Origin: Streptomyces ardesiacus
Lineage (GTDB): Bacteria; Actinomycetota; Actinomycetes; Streptomycetales; Streptomycetaceae
NCBI RefSeq assembly: GCF_003112575.1
Contig: NZ_BEWC01000003.1
Span: 1-64,000, forward strand
Direction: 5' to 3'
Length of the DNA: 64,000 nucleotides
In this document: positions 36,731 to 45,357 of the stretch, in pieces
Position numbering within the stretch: the first letter of the stretch is position 1
Layout of the letters: each line of letters starts with the position of its first letter
Program-made: the position numbers and the translations under genes
Notes under the pieces: generated by a model
The model's input: only the letters and a program-made list of their open reading frames with translations
Database searches by the model: none
What the model was told of the DNA's origin: nothing

Positions 36731-37786
36731 TCAGCGCGCCCCGGCGGCGTCCGTGGCGTCCGCGTCCGGCCGCACCGCCGGGCGCCGCGAGGCGATGACC
36801 TTCCTGGCCAGCGACTTCGGGCTGGTCAGGAAGCCCCAGCCCCAGGACATGTGCATGGTCGCCAGCGCCACCGGGATCTGCGCCCGCGCCTTCAGCCCGA
36901 GCCCCTTGCCGACGGGCAGCGAGCCGGCCACGATCGCCGCGAGGTAGCCGCCGGGCACGACGAAGCCCCACGGGGTCAGCGCGGCGCCCACCACGACACC
37001 GGCCGCGATGGCGCACACGGCGGCCGGCGGGGCGAGGTAGCGCAGGTTGATGGAACCGGCGTGGTAGCGGGCGACGACGTGGCGCCAGCGGCCGTAGTCC
37101 TTGTACTGCTTGGCCAGCGCTCGCACGGACGGCCGGGGGCGGTAGGAGACCTTCAGCTCGGGCGAGAACCAGATCAGACCGCCGGCCTCGCGGATGCGGA
37201 AGTTCAGCTCCCAGTCCTGGGCGCGGATGAACTCCTCGTTGTACCCGCCCTGCCGCTCCAGCGCCTCGCGGCGGAAGACACCGAGGTACACCGTCTCGGC
37301 GGGCGCGGCCCGGCCACCGGTGTGGAACGCGGCGTTGCCCACGCCGATCTTCGACGTCATCGCGGCGGCGACGGCGTCCTCCCAGGCGTTCTCCCCCTCG
37401 GCGTGCATGATGCCGCCCACGTTCTGCGCGCCGGTCTCCTCCAGGAGCCGTACGGCCGTGGAGATGTAGTTCGGCGACAGCATGCCGTGGCCGTCGACGC
37501 GGACGACGACGGGGTGGCGGGAGGCCTTGATCGCGGCGTTCAGCGCGGCGGGCGTCCGGCCGGTGGGGTTCGGCACGGTGTGCACGCGCGGATCCTCGGC
37601 GACGAGCTCGGCGGCGATCTCTTCCGTACGGTCCGTGGAGGGACCGACGGCGATCACGACCTCCATCTCGCCGGCGTACTCCTGGGCGAGGATGGCGCGG
37701 ACGGCGCCGCGCAGGTGCCGCTCCTCGTTGAGGACGGGCATGATCACGGAAACGGCGGGCAGCCGCACGTCGGACTTGGCGTTCAT
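36731..37786 (-). CDS. GT2-family glycosyltransferase, membrane-associated
   Basis: A 351-residue glycosyltransferase. The N-terminal GT-A domain has VSVIMPVLNEERHLRGAV, VVIAVGPSTDRT, HPVVVRVDGHGMLSPNYI (Asp metal motif), GGIMHAEGENAWEDAV and FIRAQDWELNFRIREAGGLIWF. C-terminal hydrophobic helices (APPAAVCAIAAGVVVGAALTPWG, YLAAIVAGSLPVG) anchor it. It is similar to succinoglycan/ExoA-like family-2 enzymes; the sugar and acceptor are unknown. ATG 37786. It is divergent from LCP6 (152 bases apart) and convergent with LCP5, so a polymer-building enzyme lies inside the ligase array. Confidence 0.9.
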   Translation of the reverse strand: MNAKSDVRLPAVSVIMPVLNEERHLRGAVRAILAQEYAGEMEVVIAVGPSTDRTEEIAAELVAEDPRVHTVPNPTGRTPAALNAAIKASRHPVVVRVDGHGMLSPNYISTAVRLLEETGAQNVGGIMHAEGENAWEDAVAAAMTSKIGVGNAAFHTGGRAAPAETVYLGVFRREALERQGGYNEEFIRAQDWELNFRIREAGGLIWFSPELKVSYRPRPSVRALAKQYKDYGRWRHVVARYHAGSINLRYLAPPAAVCAIAAGVVVGAALTPWGFVVPGGYLAAIVAGSLPVGKGLGLKARAQIPVALATMHMSWGWGFLTSPKSLARKVIASRRPAVRPDADATDAAGAR

Positions 37787-37938
37787 CGGTGCTCACGTTA
37801 CCGCGAACGGGGGACACGGGTGCGCGCCGCGGGGGTCACGGCACCGGTCAGCAGATCGTATGGGCCTACGGTGCTGACGAATCCCACGTCCGGCCTCACG
37901 CTCCACGCCCAGGGGCCCGTCCCCGCGGAGGTGTCCCC

Positions 37939-39447
37939 TTGTCCACGCCGCCCCGCTCGTCCCGGGTCCCGGCCTCGGCCGGCCGGGGCGCTCCCCGGCC
38001 GCAGCGCGCCCCCCGGCCGTCCCGGCGTCCGCCGAAGCCCCCCGTACGGCGCAAGAAGCCGCGCTGGGCCATGCGGGCGGTGACGGCGCTGTCGGTGGTG
38101 GTGCTCGGGTCCGCCGGGATCGGGCACGCGGTGCTCACCGGCCTGGACGACGACATCTCGCGGGTCGACGCGTTCAAGGACATGAAGAACCGGCCCAAGG
38201 CGGGCGGCGGCATGAACGTCCTGATGGTCGGCACCGACGGCCGGGACAGCATCACCGAGGAGGAGCGGCGCACGTACCGGCTGGGCGGCGCGCCCTGCCA
38301 CTGCACGGACACCGTCATGATCGTGCACATCTCGGCGGACCGGGAGCGGGCGAGCGTGGTCAGCCTGCCGCGCGACTCGTACGCCGAGACGCCCGGCCAC
38401 ACCGACCGCACCACCGGCGAGCACCACGAGGGGCACCCGCTCAAGCTGAACGCCGCCTACGCCGAGGGCGGCCCGCAGCTGACCGTCCGCACCGTGGAGC
38501 ACATGACCCACGTGAAGATCGACCACTATCTGGAGGTCGACTTCACCAGCTTCATGAAGACCGTCGACGTCCTCGGCGGGGTGAAGATCTGCACCGTCCA
38601 GCCGCTCAAGGACAGCTACACCGGACTCGACCTCGCCCCGGGCACCCACACGCTCATGGGCGGGCAGGCCCTGCAGTACGTGCGCTCGCGCCACCTCGAC
38701 GGCGCCTCGGACCTGAGCCGGATGCAACGCCAGCAGCGCTTCCTGGCCGCGCTGATCGACCGGGCGACCTCCTCGGGCATCCTGCTGAACCCGCTGAAGT
38801 TCCGTGACGTCACCCGGGCCGTGCTGGGCTCGGTCCGGGCCGACCAGGGCTTCGGCACCGACGAGCTGCTGACGCTGGGGCGGGCGATGCGGAACTTCTC
38901 GCCGTCGTCCTCCGAGTTCACCACCGTGCCGATCGGGCAGATGGGCTACGCCGTCAAGGGCGTCGGATCGACCCTGAAGTGGGACCCGGTGAAGTCGAAG
39001 CGGATCTTCGACGCCCTGCGCGAGGACAAGCCGCTGTCCGCGCCGAAACCCAGGCCGAAGGGACCGGCGCCGGTACGGGTCCCGGTGGACCCGCGGCAGA
39101 TCCGCGTCCAGGTGGAGAACGGCACGCGCACCCCGGGCCTCGGCAAGCGGGTGGACGACGCGCTGGCCGCCACCGGCTTCCGCACCACCAAGGCGCCGCG
39201 CAACGCCGACGGCCCCGCGGCCGGGCGGACCGTCGTCGCCTTCGACCCCCGCTGGGACCAGTCGGCGAAGTCGCTGGCCGCCGCCCTGCCCGGGAGCGAG
39301 CTGAAGCCCGTCGAGGGGCAGGGGGCGACGCTGAAGGTGATCGCCGGTGCCGACTTCGAGAAGGTCGTGAAGGTACGCCCGGCCGACCCGCCGCAGGAGT
39401 CGGGCACGGTGGTGCGGGGCGACGAGGTGGTCTGCGGCAAGGAGTGA
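37939..39447 (+). CDS. LCP family protein 6 with LytR_C domain
   Basis: A ~502-residue LCP protein. Basic Pro/Arg-rich N-terminus, one helix (AVTALSVVVLGSAGIGHAVLTG), LCP domain (GMNVLMVGTDGRDS, DTVMIVHISADRERASVVSLPRDSYAE, KIDHYLEVDFTSF, GGVKICTVQ, QYVRSRHLDG) and a C-terminal LytR_C-like domain (QIRVQVENGTRTPGLGKRVDDAL) ending VVCGKE. The TTG at 37939 (LSTPPRSS) is chosen because GCGGAGG lies about 8 bases upstream. The open frame extends left over the divergent promoter. Convergent with LCP7. Its region APCHCTDT holds the N-terminal cysteines of the domain. Confidence 0.88.
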   Translation: MSTPPRSSRVPASAGRGAPRPQRAPRPSRRPPKPPVRRKKPRWAMRAVTALSVVVLGSAGIGHAVLTGLDDDISRVDAFKDMKNRPKAGGGMNVLMVGTDGRDSITEEERRTYRLGGAPCHCTDTVMIVHISADRERASVVSLPRDSYAETPGHTDRTTGEHHEGHPLKLNAAYAEGGPQLTVRTVEHMTHVKIDHYLEVDFTSFMKTVDVLGGVKICTVQPLKDSYTGLDLAPGTHTLMGGQALQYVRSRHLDGASDLSRMQRQQRFLAALIDRATSSGILLNPLKFRDVTRAVLGSVRADQGFGTDELLTLGRAMRNFSPSSSEFTTVPIGQMGYAVKGVGSTLKWDPVKSKRIFDALREDKPLSAPKPRPKGPAPVRVPVDPRQIRVQVENGTRTPGLGKRVDDALAATGFRTTKAPRNADGPAAGRTVVAFDPRWDQSAKSLAAALPGSELKPVEGQGATLKVIAGADFEKVVKVRPADPPQESGTVVRGDEVVCGKE

Positions 39448-39477
39448 GGCGCGCCGGTCCTGCCGCCGCGCCCCCGC

Positions 39478-40758
39478 TCAGTTGCCGGAGACGGTGACCT
39501 TCTCGTCGTTCTTCAGCTCCTGCACGAGCTTCTTCACCTTGGCGTCGTCCCACTTGAGGTTGCCGCCGACGCTGCCGGAGATCGGCATGTTCATTGAGGT
39601 GCCGTCGCCGCCGCTGACGCTCTTCATCGCCCAGAACATGCTCGCCAGGTCGAACAGGCCCATGTCCTTGTCGACGATGAGGGAGTCCAGACCGGCGCCC
39701 ATGGTCGGGTACAGCCTGAACGGGTTGAGGACCGTCGACGGGGTGGCCACCTGGCTCGCCAGCGCGGACAGGAACTTCTGCTGGTTCTTGGTGCGGTCCA
39801 GGTCGGAGCCGGCCAGCGCGTACCGGGTACGGACGAAGGCGAGGGCCTCCTGGCCGTTGAGGGTCTGCTTGCCCTTCTTGAGGTCGGCGCCGGACTTCTT
39901 GTCCTTGATGTCCTGCGGGATGTCGATCTCGACGCCGCCGACCGCGTCCACGATGTTCGCGAAGCCGCCGAAGCCGATCTCGACGTAGTGGTCCAGGCGC
40001 AGCCCGGTGTTGTACTCGACGGTGCGCACCAGCAGCTCGGGGCCGTCCTCGGCGTAGGCGGCGTTCAGCTTCGTGCGCCGGCCGGTGCTCGGGTACTTCT
40101 TGCCGGACTCGGAGCCGACGAAGCTCGGGATCTCGACGTCCGAGTCGCGGGGCAGGGAGATCAGCGTCGACCCGTTGTCCCCGGTGTGCAGGATCATCAT
40201 CGAGTCGGTGCGCTTGCCCTCGGCGTAGCCGGTGTGCAGGTCCTTCATCTCGTCCTTGGACATGCCCTCGCGGCTGTCCGACCCGACGATCAGGTAGTTC
40301 GTGCCCTCGCCGGCCTCGGGCCGGTCGATGACCTTGGACAGGTCGACCTCGCGGTTGAGCTTGGAGTCCGCCCAGAAGTAGGTGCTGACCGTGGTGACGA
40401 CCAGCACGGTCACCACCGTGATCGCGGTCCACTTGATCCGGCGGCGCCAGTTCGGCGCGGGTCTGCCCTGCGCCTGGCCGCCGGGGCCGTGACCGCCGCC
40501 ACTGCCCCCGTAGACCTGGCCGGTGTTGTAGCCGCTGTCGTAGCCGTCGCCGCCGTACCCCTGGCCGTCGGTGTACGACGGCTGCTGGGGCACCCCGGCG
40601 CCGTACGGCGGGGCCGACGGGCCCGGGCCGGGCGGCGGCGTCGCACCGCGGCGGACCTGACGCATCACGCGTGCGCTCTCGGGCCGTGCGCTCGCGCTGC
40701 CGCGCCCGTATCCGCTGCCGCGGTTGTCACCGGACCATCCCTCGGGCCAATCATTCAT
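39478..40758 (-). CDS. LCP family protein 7, no LytR_C domain, Tyr/Gly-rich N-terminal tail
   Basis: A 426-residue LCP protein on the minus strand. The first ~105 residues are a cytoplasmic low-complexity tail rich in Gly, Tyr, Pro and Gln (PSYTDGQGYGGDGYDSGYNT). One helix follows (WTAITVVTVLVVTTVSTYFW), then the LCP domain (TNYLIVGSDSREGM, DSMMILHTGDNGSTLISLPRDSDVEIPSF, LRLDHYVEIGFGGF, GGVEIDIPQD, AFVRTRYAL). Unlike the other six it has no cysteine in the domain and no C-terminal Cys, and is the most divergent. ATG 40758. It has its own divergent promoter region shared with the thioesterase gene. Confidence 0.92.
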   Translation of the reverse strand: MNDWPEGWSGDNRGSGYGRGSASARPESARVMRQVRRGATPPPGPGPSAPPYGAGVPQQPSYTDGQGYGGDGYDSGYNTGQVYGGSGGGHGPGGQAQGRPAPNWRRRIKWTAITVVTVLVVTTVSTYFWADSKLNREVDLSKVIDRPEAGEGTNYLIVGSDSREGMSKDEMKDLHTGYAEGKRTDSMMILHTGDNGSTLISLPRDSDVEIPSFVGSESGKKYPSTGRRTKLNAAYAEDGPELLVRTVEYNTGLRLDHYVEIGFGGFANIVDAVGGVEIDIPQDIKDKKSGADLKKGKQTLNGQEALAFVRTRYALAGSDLDRTKNQQKFLSALASQVATPSTVLNPFRLYPTMGAGLDSLIVDKDMGLFDLASMFWAMKSVSGGDGTSMNMPISGSVGGNLKWDDAKVKKLVQELKNDEKVTVSGN

Positions 40759-40877
40759 GCGCCCAGTGTGCCGGGCTGCCCTGTGGGCGGGACAAGGTAT
40801 GTCGGGAAATCAGGGCAGCGCTGTTGCGAACCCGACACAAAACCACGCCCGTGTGACCCCGGCATAAGGTGGAGGGC

Positions 40878-41444
40878 ATGACAGACCAGGCACAACAGGC
40901 CTCGGCCGCACACCCGGCGCCCCCGGAGATCCCGGGCAAGCCGACCTCGGCCTCCCGCACCACCCTCAGCCACATCATGACGCACAGCGACACCAACCTT
41001 CTGGGCACGGTGCACGGCGGTGTGATCATGAAGCTCGTCGACGACGCGGCGGGCGCCGTGGCCGGACGGCACTCCGGCGGACCCGCCGTCACCGCGTCCA
41101 TGGACGAGATGGCGTTCCTGGAACCCGTCCGCGTCGGTGACCTCGTCCATGTGAAGGCCCAGGTCAACTGGACCGGCCGCAGCTCCATGGAGGTGGGCGT
41201 CCGGGTCATGGCCGAGCGCTGGAACGAGTCCACCCCCGCCACCCAGGTCGGTTCGGCCTACCTGGTCTTCGCCGCGGTCGACGCGGACGGCAAGCCGCGC
41301 ACGGTCCCGCCGGTGCTGCCCGAGACCGAGAAGGACAAGCGCCGCTACCAGGAGGCCCAGATCCGCCGCACCCACCGCCTGGCCCGCCGCCGCGCGATCA
41401 TGGAGCTGCGCGAGAAGCGGGCGGCGGAGGGCTTCGAGGACTGA
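40878..41444 (+). CDS. Acyl-CoA thioesterase, hotdog fold (cytosolic acyl-CoA hydrolase type)
   Basis: A 188-residue single-hotdog thioesterase of the YciA/ACOT group. It contains the conserved DTNLLGTVHGGVIMKLVDDAAG block carrying the catalytic Asn/Asp, and VTASMDEMAFLEPVRVGDLVHVKAQVNWTGRSSMEVGVRV. The C-terminal 40 residues are basic. Likely hydrolyses acyl-CoAs; chain length unknown. The start is ATG 40878: TAAGGT (40865-40870) is a consensus -10 exactly seven bases upstream, so the mRNA is probably leaderless. An upstream GTG at 40869 would lie within that -10. Confidence 0.9.
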   Translation: MTDQAQQASAAHPAPPEIPGKPTSASRTTLSHIMTHSDTNLLGTVHGGVIMKLVDDAAGAVAGRHSGGPAVTASMDEMAFLEPVRVGDLVHVKAQVNWTGRSSMEVGVRVMAERWNESTPATQVGSAYLVFAAVDADGKPRTVPPVLPETEKDKRRYQEAQIRRTHRLARRRAIMELREKRAAEGFED

Positions 41445-41477
41445 CCGGCCGGGACGACCGGCCGGCCGGGACGCCGG

Positions 41478-42518
41478 TCAGAGCATCAGCAGCAGCCGTG
41501 TGTTCGGTACGAGCTTGCGGTTCACGCTGGTGCTCTGCACGAAGATCGTGAACTCGTCGTTGTGGTCCGGCTTGATGCGGACCTCGACGTCCGGCAGACC
41601 GAGCAGGGCCCGGGCCTCGGGCCCGGTGTACACCCGGTCCGTCTTCTTCTCCAGCACCGATATCTGCTTCTTCGGCTGGACCTTCTCCGACTTGCTGAGC
41701 TGGTAGAAGGCCCCGCCGGTGCGGTAGGTGTGCCCGCTCTCGACGACCCACTCCCGGATCGCCACGTCGCGGGGCACGTCGATGAGCCGGTACTTCGAGC
41801 TCTCCACCGGGGTGAGGCCGGCCGCCCTGACGGTGTCCTTGTTGACCGCGTCCGCGCCGGTGGAGAACACGGTCCGCGAGCCCCGGATGCCCTTGGTGCG
41901 GCCCACCATGAACTTCTCGGTGGCCTCCTGGATGACCTGTCCGGCCTCCTCCAGGCCCTGGGTGCTCGTGGCGTCCCAGATCGCGATGTTGTCCTTCGGG
42001 AAGCCGTACTGCATGGCCTCGCGCTTGCCCATCTGGTCGGGGACGAGGACGGCCAGCGTCCAGTTGTCCTCCTGCGTCTCGATCATCGAGGACACGGCCC
42101 GGACCAGGGCGCGCGGGTCACGGGCGGGGGCGTCCGGGCAGCGGTGGCTCACGTTCTCCTGCCCGTCGGTGAGGACGAAGGTGAGGAAGCTGTGGTCACC
42201 GTAGAGCTGGGCGGTCTGCGCCAGCTCGTGCTGCGACTTGAGCGTGGCGGCCAGCAGCGCCGTCATGCCGCCGACCCGGTACATCTGCTTCAGCGAGGGC
42301 ATCCGCAGCACGTCCTTGTCGTAGATGACGCACTCCACCCGGTCGGCGAAGACGTACACCGTGACGCGGGTCTCCTGGTCCAGCTCCTGCGAGCGGCGGG
42401 CCAGGTAGGCGATCTGCTGGTCGGCGACCTCGACCACCTTGTCGCTCAGGCGGCGCATGGACGAACTGGCGTCCAGCACGAGAGCGACGTGGTTGATGTA
42501 GTTCTGGCTTGTGGACAT
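41478..42518 (-). CDS. von Willebrand factor type A domain protein
   Basis: A 346-residue soluble protein. The VWA domain occupies residues ~8-200, beginning INHVALVLDASSSM, an intact MIDAS Asp-x-Ser-x-Ser. It continues with VYVFADRVECVIYD, VGGMTALLAATLKS (MIDAS Thr) and FLTFVLTDGQENVS (MIDAS Asp). The C-terminal ~140 residues (SSKYRLIDVPRDVAIREWVVESG, YTGPEARALLGL, NDEFTIFVQSTSVNRKLVPNTRLLLML) form an unrecognised domain. No signal peptide or membrane segment, so intracellular metal-dependent protein binding is likely. ATG 42518 with GAGGGGGAG upstream. Convergent with the thioesterase gene, no obvious partner ATPase nearby. Confidence 0.88.
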   Translation of the reverse strand: MSTSQNYINHVALVLDASSSMRRLSDKVVEVADQQIAYLARRSQELDQETRVTVYVFADRVECVIYDKDVLRMPSLKQMYRVGGMTALLAATLKSQHELAQTAQLYGDHSFLTFVLTDGQENVSHRCPDAPARDPRALVRAVSSMIETQEDNWTLAVLVPDQMGKREAMQYGFPKDNIAIWDATSTQGLEEAGQVIQEATEKFMVGRTKGIRGSRTVFSTGADAVNKDTVRAAGLTPVESSKYRLIDVPRDVAIREWVVESGHTYRTGGAFYQLSKSEKVQPKKQISVLEKKTDRVYTGPEARALLGLPDVEVRIKPDHNDEFTIFVQSTSVNRKLVPNTRLLLML

Positions 42519-42608
42519 GGTGGCTCCCCCTCATACCGAGTGCCGTTCACCGGCTTCCCGACGCGATGGATCCACCGTCTCACCCGCCACTGACAACGGG
42601 TCACGACG

Positions 42609-42643
42609 GGCGAGGGGCGCCCGGCCCGCGGACGCCCCTCGCC
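42609..42643 (-). terminator. Hairpin terminator after the acyl-CoA dehydrogenase gene
   Basis: Perfect 11-base arms GGCGAGGGGCG (42609-42619) / CGCCCCTCGCC (42633-42643), directly beyond the stop codon at 42661 on the minus strand. Confidence 0.8.
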
Positions 42644-42660
42644 GTACGACTCCCCCGCCG

Positions 42661-43818
42661 CTACGGCAGGTTGCGCGCCATCACGATGCGCTGGACCTGG
42701 TTGGTGCCCTCGTAGATCTGCGTGATCTTGGCGTCGCGCATCATGCGCTCCACCGGGTAGTCACGGGTGTAGCCGTAGCCGCCGAGGAGCTGGACGGCGT
42801 CCGTGGTGACCTCCATGGCCACGTCGGAGGCGAAGCACTTGGCGGCGGCGCCCTGGAAGGTGAGGTCGCTGTCGCCGCGCTCGGACTTGGCGGCCGCGGC
42901 GTAGGTGAGCTGGCGGGCGGCCTCGATCTTCATGGCCATGTCGGCGAGCATGAACTGGATGCCCTGGAAGTCCGCGATCGGCTTGCCGAACTGCTTGCGC
43001 TCCCGGACGTAGCCCTTGGCGTAGTCGAGGGCGCCCTGGGCGATGCCGAGGGCCTGGGCGGCGATGGTGATGCGGGTGTGGTCCAGCGTCTTCATCGCGG
43101 TGGCGAAGCCGGTGCCCTCCGCGCCGATCATGCGGTCGGCGGGGATGCGGACGTTGTCGAGGTAGACCTCGCGGGTCGGGGAGCCCTTGATGCCGAGCTT
43201 CTTCTCCGGGGCGCCGAAGGAGACGCCCTCGTCGGACTTCTCGACGACGAAGGCGGAGATGCCCTTGGAGCGCTTGGTGGGGTCGGTGACGGCCATCACC
43301 GTGTAGAACTCCGACTCGCCCGCGTTGGTGATCCAGCGCTTGACGCCGTTGAGCACCCAGAAGTCGCCGTCGCGGACGGCCTTGGTCTTCATGCCGGCCG
43401 CGTCGGAGCCCGCGTCGGGCTCGGAGAGGCAGTAGGAGAACATGCCCTCGCCCTTGGCGAGCGGGGCCATGTACTTCTTCTTCAGCTCCTCGGAGCCGGA
43501 GAGGATCACCGGGAGCGAGCCGAGCTTGTTCACGGCCGGGATGAGGGAGGAGGACGCGCAGACGCGGGCCACCTCCTCGATCACGATGACCGTGGCGAGC
43601 GCGTCGGCGCCCGCGCCGCCGTACTCCTCGGGGACGTGCACCGCGTGCAGGTCGTTCGCGGTCAGGGCGTCCAGCGCCTCCCGCGGGAAGCGGGCCTCCT
43701 CGTCGACCGCGGCGGCGTGCGGCGCGATCTTCGCCTCGGCCAGCGAGCGGACGGCGTCGCGGAGCATGTCGTGCTCCTCCGACGGGCGGTACAGGTCGAA
43801 GTCAGCCGATTCGGCCAA
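42661..43818 (-). CDS. Acyl-CoA dehydrogenase
   Basis: A 385-residue FAD-dependent acyl-CoA dehydrogenase of fatty-acid or branched-chain acyl oxidation. Landmarks: EEYGGAGADALATVIVIEEVAR, YCLSEPDAGSDAAGMKT (FAD/substrate signature), NGVKRWITNAGESEFYTVMA, DHTRITIAAQALGIAQGA, QLLGGYGYTRDYPVERMMRDAK and IYEGTNQVQR with the catalytic Glu. The start appears to be TTG 43818 (TTG GCC GAA TCG). It matches by position the fadE gene that neighbours purE/purK in mycobacteria. A partly palindromic AT-rich block about 40-60 bases upstream may be an operator. Confidence 0.95.
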   Translation of the reverse strand: MAESADFDLYRPSEEHDMLRDAVRSLAEAKIAPHAAAVDEEARFPREALDALTANDLHAVHVPEEYGGAGADALATVIVIEEVARVCASSSLIPAVNKLGSLPVILSGSEELKKKYMAPLAKGEGMFSYCLSEPDAGSDAAGMKTKAVRDGDFWVLNGVKRWITNAGESEFYTVMAVTDPTKRSKGISAFVVEKSDEGVSFGAPEKKLGIKGSPTREVYLDNVRIPADRMIGAEGTGFATAMKTLDHTRITIAAQALGIAQGALDYAKGYVRERKQFGKPIADFQGIQFMLADMAMKIEAARQLTYAAAAKSERGDSDLTFQGAAAKCFASDVAMEVTTDAVQLLGGYGYTRDYPVERMMRDAKITQIYEGTNQVQRIVMARNLP

Positions 43819-43856
43819 GGTGTCTCACGCTCCAAAACGCTGTGATGCTGGGCACG

Positions 43857-43877
43857 CTAACTACCGTTAAGTAACCC
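43857..43877 (-). promoter_or_regulatory. Candidate operator upstream of the acyl-CoA dehydrogenase
   Basis: On the minus strand, GGGTTACTTAACGGTAGTTAG is an AT-rich, imperfectly symmetric block (TTACT ... AGTTA) in very GC-rich DNA, 40-60 bases before the TTG start. TetR-family regulators of acyl-CoA dehydrogenase genes bind such sites. No regulator gene is adjacent. Confidence 0.35.
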
Positions 43878-43998
43878 AAATTTTAGAGCCCGCCCGCGTT
43901 CGTGGATAGGTGAGCTTGACGACAGGCGACCGAAAGGTTTTTCCCGCGCCCCCGATATGCTCGGGCGCGCACCCACGCCGTACACCCCTGGAGCACCC

Positions 43999-45342
43999 AT
44001 GGCCCTCAAGATCACCGTGATCGGTACCGGTTATCTCGGCGCGACGCACGCGGCGGCCATGGCCGAACTCGGTTTCGAGGTGCTGGGTCTGGACGTGGTG
44101 CCCGAGAAGATCGCGATGCTCCAGCGGGGCGAGGTCCCGATGTACGAGCCGGGGCTGGAGGAGCTGCTGCGCAAGCACGTCGCGGGCATCGAGGGGTCCA
44201 GCGGGCGGCTGCGCTTCACCACCGACTTCGCCGAGGTCGCCGCCTTCGGCGACGTGCACTTCCTGTGCGTGAACACCCCGCAGAAGCACGGCGAGTACGC
44301 CTGCGACATGTCCTACGTCGACGCCGCGCTGGCCTCGCTGGCGCCGCACCTGACCCGACCCGCGCTGGTCGTCGGCAAGTCGACGGTGCCGGTGGGCTCC
44401 GCCGACCGGCTGGCCGCCTACCTGACCGAGCACGCGCCGGCCGGCCACCGGGCCGAGCTGGCCTGGAACCCGGAGTTCCTGCGCGAGGGCTTCGCCGTCG
44501 AGGACACGCTGCACCCGGACCGGATCGTGGTCGGCGTGCGCAGCGAGCGGTCGGAGAAGCTGCTGCGCGAGGTGTACGCCACGCCGGTCGGGGAGGGCTC
44601 CCCCTTCGTCGTCACCGACTTCCCGACCGCCGAGCTGGTGAAGACCTCGGCGAACTCGTTCCTCGCCACCAAGATCTCGTTCATCAACGCGATGGCGGAG
44701 GTCTGCGAGGCCGCCGACGGCGACGTCGCCAAGCTGGCGGAGGCCATCGGGTACGACGACCGGATCGGCCGCAAGTTCCTGCGGGCCGGGATCGGCTTCG
44801 GCGGCGGCTGTCTGCCGAAGGACATCCGCGCCTTCATGGCACGCGCGGGCGAGCTGGGCGCCGACCAGGCGCTGACCTTCCTGCGCGAGATCGACTCGAT
44901 CAACATGCGCCAGCGCGGCCAGATGGTGGAGCTGACCCGGCAGGCGCTGGGCGGCGGCCCGTTCCTCGGCAAGCGGATCGCGGTGCTCGGCGCCACCTTC
45001 AAGCCCGACTCGGACGACGTACGGGACTCCCCCGCGCTGAACGTCGCCGGGCAGGTCCACCTCCAGGGCGCCCAGGTGACGGTGTACGACCCCAAGGGCA
45101 TGGAGAACGCCCGCCGGCTCTTCCCGACGCTCGGCTACGCCGACTCGGCGCTGGAGGCGGTGCGGGGCGCGGACGTCGTGCTGCACCTCACCGAGTGGCG
45201 GGAGTTCCGCGAGCTGGACCCGGAGGTCCTGGGCGAGGCGGCGGCGGCCCGGGTGATCCTGGACGGCCGCAACGCCCTGGACCCGACGCTGTGGCGCAAG
45301 GCCGGCTGGACCTACCGGGCGATGGGCCGCCCCACCGCCTGA
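43999..45342 (+). CDS. UDP-glucose/GDP-mannose 6-dehydrogenase family
   Basis: A 447-residue NAD-dependent four-electron sugar-nucleotide dehydrogenase, most like UDP-glucose 6-dehydrogenase, giving the UDP-uronic acid. Visible: the Rossmann loop VIGTGYLGATHA, CVNTPQ, KSTVPVGSADR, WNPEFLREGFAVEDTLHPDR, catalytic Cys in GFGGGCLPKD, and the C-terminal GATFKPDSDDVRDSPAL. Members accepting GDP-mannose cannot be excluded, given the mannose-phosphate genes here. ATG 43999 has GGAG seven bases upstream. The earlier in-frame ATG at 43957 lies within the probable promoter. Provides activated uronic acid for surface polysaccharides. Confidence 0.92.
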   Translation: MALKITVIGTGYLGATHAAAMAELGFEVLGLDVVPEKIAMLQRGEVPMYEPGLEELLRKHVAGIEGSSGRLRFTTDFAEVAAFGDVHFLCVNTPQKHGEYACDMSYVDAALASLAPHLTRPALVVGKSTVPVGSADRLAAYLTEHAPAGHRAELAWNPEFLREGFAVEDTLHPDRIVVGVRSERSEKLLREVYATPVGEGSPFVVTDFPTAELVKTSANSFLATKISFINAMAEVCEAADGDVAKLAEAIGYDDRIGRKFLRAGIGFGGGCLPKDIRAFMARAGELGADQALTFLREIDSINMRQRGQMVELTRQALGGGPFLGKRIAVLGATFKPDSDDVRDSPALNVAGQVHLQGAQVTVYDPKGMENARRLFPTLGYADSALEAVRGADVVLHLTEWREFRELDPEVLGEAAAARVILDGRNALDPTLWRKAGWTYRAMGRPTA

Positions 45343-45357
45343 CGGCGGCAGGAGAGG

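Noticed and set aside
41478..42518. VWA gene as part of a MoxR/ternary conflict system
   Set aside because: No MoxR-type ATPase, phosphatase, kinase or TerD-like gene is adjacent, so the context gives no support.
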